Shown here: piece by piece, positions 5,295-7,098 of the stretch
Numbering within the stretch: the stretch's first letter is position 1
Layout of the letters: each line of letters opens with the position of its first letter
Origin: Microcaldota archaeon
GTDB taxonomy: Archaea > Micrarchaeota > Micrarchaeia > Micrarchaeales > Micrarchaeaceae
Direction of reading: 5' to 3'
DNA length: 7,098 bases
NCBI GenBank assembly: GCA_021812105.1
Contig: JAKAOQ010000035.1
Span: forward strand, 1 to 7,098
The notes under the pieces: generated by a model
The model's input: the letters and a program-made list of their open reading frames with translations, nothing else
Database searches by the model: none
Told to the model about the DNA's origin: nothing
Position numbers and translations under genes: made by a program

Positions 5295-7067
5295 ATGGAC
5301 GCGCTGTACATACTACTGCCTTCTCTAATCGCTGCTCTGGTGGCGTTCCTAGCGTCAGACAGGGGGAGAATGGCTTCTTACATAAGGCACGTAAGCCTGG
5401 CGGCAAGCTTGGTAGCGCTTCTGCTAATAGTATTAGCGTTCTCTAACGTGCAGAAGGTATCAACGCTTACGTGGTTCTCAGTTTCCGGGTTTTCGTTTAC
5501 TATAACCGCGGCTACGTACCCTCTCAACATGCTCCTGCTTCTCCTGATAGGGATAATAACACCGCTCATATTCTACTATTCATACGGTTTCATCAACGTC
5601 CCAAGCGAACAGAGCAGATTCTACGCGCTGATGAACCTGTTCGCAGCCTCTATGCTCCTTTTTGCAGTTTCGTACAGCCTGATAACACTGTTCGTATCGT
5701 GGTCTATCCTTGGAATCACGAGCTATATGTTGATAGGATTCTGGTACAAGAAGGATAAGCCGGCCAGGGCATCGCGCAAGGCCATAACTACCATAATCAT
5801 AGGAGACGTGGCTATGCTGTCGGCTATAATAATACTCATCGGAACCTACGGATCAGATCTGTTCTCCACGATACTGGTGCAGCCCCTCGGCACAGCGCTC
5901 TACGCATCGTTGGCCCTGATAGCGCTTGCCGTATTCACAAAATCCGCGCAGTTTCCGTTCAACGAGTGGCTGGCTGACGCGATGGAGGGCCCGACACCGG
6001 TATCCGCGTATCTCCATTCATCCACGATGGTGAAGGCTGGAGTGCTACTCATAGCCGTACTGCTGCCTCTGTACAGCAGAGCTGGTCTTCTATGGATATT
6101 CATACTCTTCGGCACTATAACCGCGGCACTAGGGGCGCTCAATGCGTTGTCAGAGCACCACATCAAAAGAATACTCGCGTATTCAACGACCGAAGACATA
6201 GGCCTGATGTTCGTGGCGCTAGGATTTGGCTCTGTACTGGCGGCTATGATGCTTTTCGTGGTGCAGGCGTTCTACAAGGCCCAGCTTTTCATGAGCGCGG
6301 GATCGATAATGAAGGCAAACAGCACCGATGACCTTTACGAATCGCACAACCTGCAATACCGCAAGATGCTCTACGTGCCAACAGCGATAGGAGCAGCGTC
6401 TCTTATGGGCGTCTTCCCGTTGGGGGGGTTCTTCGGCAAGACGCTTGTCGGGCAGTCTGCGACAATACCCTACGTTTACGTAACCCTCGCGCTCATAGAA
6501 TTCTTGAGCGTGCTCTATATGATGAGATGGATCCTGGTTCCGAGCAGGAGGGCAGCGCAGAATCTGGGGGCGGAAATAAACATAGGTTACCAGACTCTTC
6601 CGCGCAGCATGCTCTATTCTGGGGCGTTTACCGCGGCCATGGCGATCCTGGTGTCAATATCGTATCTTTATCTTCCGAGCTACCTTGGTTCGCCTGTAAA
6701 TATAAAAATTGCAGAAGCAGCGATAGAGAGCGTCGTCATAGTGGTGGGGTTTGCTATAGCGTACCTGGCGTTTAACAGAAACGCGCTTCCAAAGGCGTTT
6801 TACAGCGAGAGGGCGAGCGCTGCTATATACAACAGCGTTTACACCAACTGGTTCTACGATAAGCTGGCTCTCTTTTTTATGCTGACGGGGGAGGCTTTTG
6901 CGTACGTTGAAGACGGTGTATACTACCTGTTCAGGAGTGGAGGAGACAGCTTCCTGCTCCTCGGAAGGTTGGTAAGGAAGATAGAGAATGGAAACGTGAA
7001 TATTTACATCGCGGCTTTCGTGGCTGGTTTTGTGGCGCTGGCTGCTATGTTCATATTAGGTCTGTGA
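5295..7067 (+). CDS. nuoL: Complex I-like subunit L (NuoL/ND5, antiporter-like proton pump)
   Basis: 590 residues (E. coli 613) with many transmembrane helices. NuoL is the distal Mrp-antiporter-like pump of complex I and has a long lateral helix. The core is clear: GITSYMLIGFWY (140-151), TKSAQFPFNEWLADAMEGPTP (215-235), VSAYLHSSTMVKAG (236-249), HHIKRILAYST (288-298), QAFYKAQLFMSAG (324-336) and PLGGFFGK (375-382). The C-terminus has the NuoL-type YDKL segment (521-524), an amphipathic stretch and a final helix at about 569-588, which separates it from NuoM/NuoN. Pumping lysines Lys216, Lys328 and Lys382 (E. coli Lys229, Lys342, Lys399) and TM6 Asp171 (Asp178) are kept. Missing are the TM5 glutamate (E. 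coli Glu144, here Ser137), both TM11 histidines (Leu320, Gln324) and the Asp after Lys382 (Thr383). The frame is intact, so this is not a decayed gene. Confidence 0.95.
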   Translation: MDALYILLPSLIAALVAFLASDRGRMASYIRHVSLAASLVALLLIVLAFSNVQKVSTLTWFSVSGFSFTITAATYPLNMLLLLLIGIITPLIFYYSYGFINVPSEQSRFYALMNLFAASMLLFAVSYSLITLFVSWSILGITSYMLIGFWYKKDKPARASRKAITTIIIGDVAMLSAIIILIGTYGSDLFSTILVQPLGTALYASLALIALAVFTKSAQFPFNEWLADAMEGPTPVSAYLHSSTMVKAGVLLIAVLLPLYSRAGLLWIFILFGTITAALGALNALSEHHIKRILAYSTTEDIGLMFVALGFGSVLAAMMLFVVQAFYKAQLFMSAGSIMKANSTDDLYESHNLQYRKMLYVPTAIGAASLMGVFPLGGFFGKTLVGQSATIPYVYVTLALIEFLSVLYMMRWILVPSRRAAQNLGAEINIGYQTLPRSMLYSGAFTAAMAILVSISYLYLPSYLGSPVNIKIAEAAIESVVIVVGFAIAYLAFNRNALPKAFYSERASAAIYNSVYTNWFYDKLALFFMLTGEAFAYVEDGVYYLFRSGGDSFLLLGRLVRKIENGNVNIYIAAFVAGFVALAAMFILGL

Positions 7068-7073
7068 GGAGAT
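7066..7073 (+). promoter_or_regulatory. Ribosome binding site for the gene after nuoL
   Basis: GAGGAGAT overlaps the nuoL stop and lies 3-4 bases before ATG 7077. It is one of the best Shine-Dalgarno matches in the window and marks the next start as real. Confidence 0.65.
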
Positions 7074-7076
7074 AAA

Positions 7077-7098
7077 ATGTTCCCGATACTTGCACTGT
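7077..7098 (+). CDS. Start of the next operon gene, probably nuoM (3' partial)
   Basis: Only MFPILAL is visible before the window ends. The start follows nuoL by 9 bases with a strong ribosome binding site. The position after nuoL and the hydrophobic start agree with NuoM (ND4), the next antiporter-like pump in the usual H-I-J-K-L-M-N order. Seven residues cannot prove the identity; the assignment is by gene order. Confidence 0.6.

Noticed and set aside
5471..5758. Plus-strand open frame of 95 residues inside nuoL
   Set aside because: Out-of-frame shadow of a strongly conserved gene; its composition does not look like a protein and no ribosome site stands out.

Overview
The window looks like a piece of an archaeal chromosome. 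The signs are a heavily sequon-rich surface protein, an NADH-dehydrogenase-like (Nuo/Fpo type) membrane-arm operon, a gene with a TATA-like element about 25 bases ahead of its ATG and no ribosome binding site, and frequent ATA (Ile) and AGG (Arg) codons at moderate GC. The overall flavour (a short, densely packed set of Nuo genes, and small conserved archaeal proteins) fits a Micrarchaeota-like (DPANN) or Thermoplasmata-like lineage. That placement is inference; no marker gene in the window settles it.

Left part (1-1656, + strand): the 3' part of a gene for a membrane-anchored, exported protein. It has a transmembrane helix at the window edge, a CARDB/Ig-like beta domain, four close cysteine pairs and about thirty N-glycosylation sequons. 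It converges, with only 5 bases between the stops, on a minus-strand gene (1662-2663) for an S66-family LD-carboxypeptidase (LdcA/MccF type) with an apparently intact Ser-Glu-His triad. Upstream of that, also on the minus strand, is an 87-residue protein of unknown function (2739-3002). The only gene-free stretches are 75 bases (2664-2738) and 38 bases (3003-3040).

Right part (3041-7098, + strand): a tight operon encoding the membrane arm and the membrane-proximal iron-sulfur subunit of a complex I-like enzyme, in the order nuoH, nuoI, nuoJ, nuoK, nuoL, then the first codons of a further gene, probably nuoM, cut by the window end. Genes overlap or abut (nuoI/nuoJ GTGA, nuoJ/nuoK 10 bases, nuoK/nuoL 0 bases). 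Internal starts have Shine-Dalgarno-like sites, which points to coupled translation. NuoH would form the quinone-site and heel subunit, NuoI carries two 4Fe-4S clusters delivering electrons to it, and NuoJ/K/L(/M) form the proton-pumping arm. The operon starts at nuoH: no nuoABCD and no NADH-oxidising EFG module is present here, so the electron donor cannot be read from this window.

The most interesting signal is in NuoL. The TM5 glutamate that is normally conserved in antiporter-like subunits is Ser137, and both TM11 histidines are replaced, while the pumping lysines are kept. Other points worth a second look are the LD-carboxypeptidase in an organism that should lack murein, and the unknown small protein divergent from nuoH.
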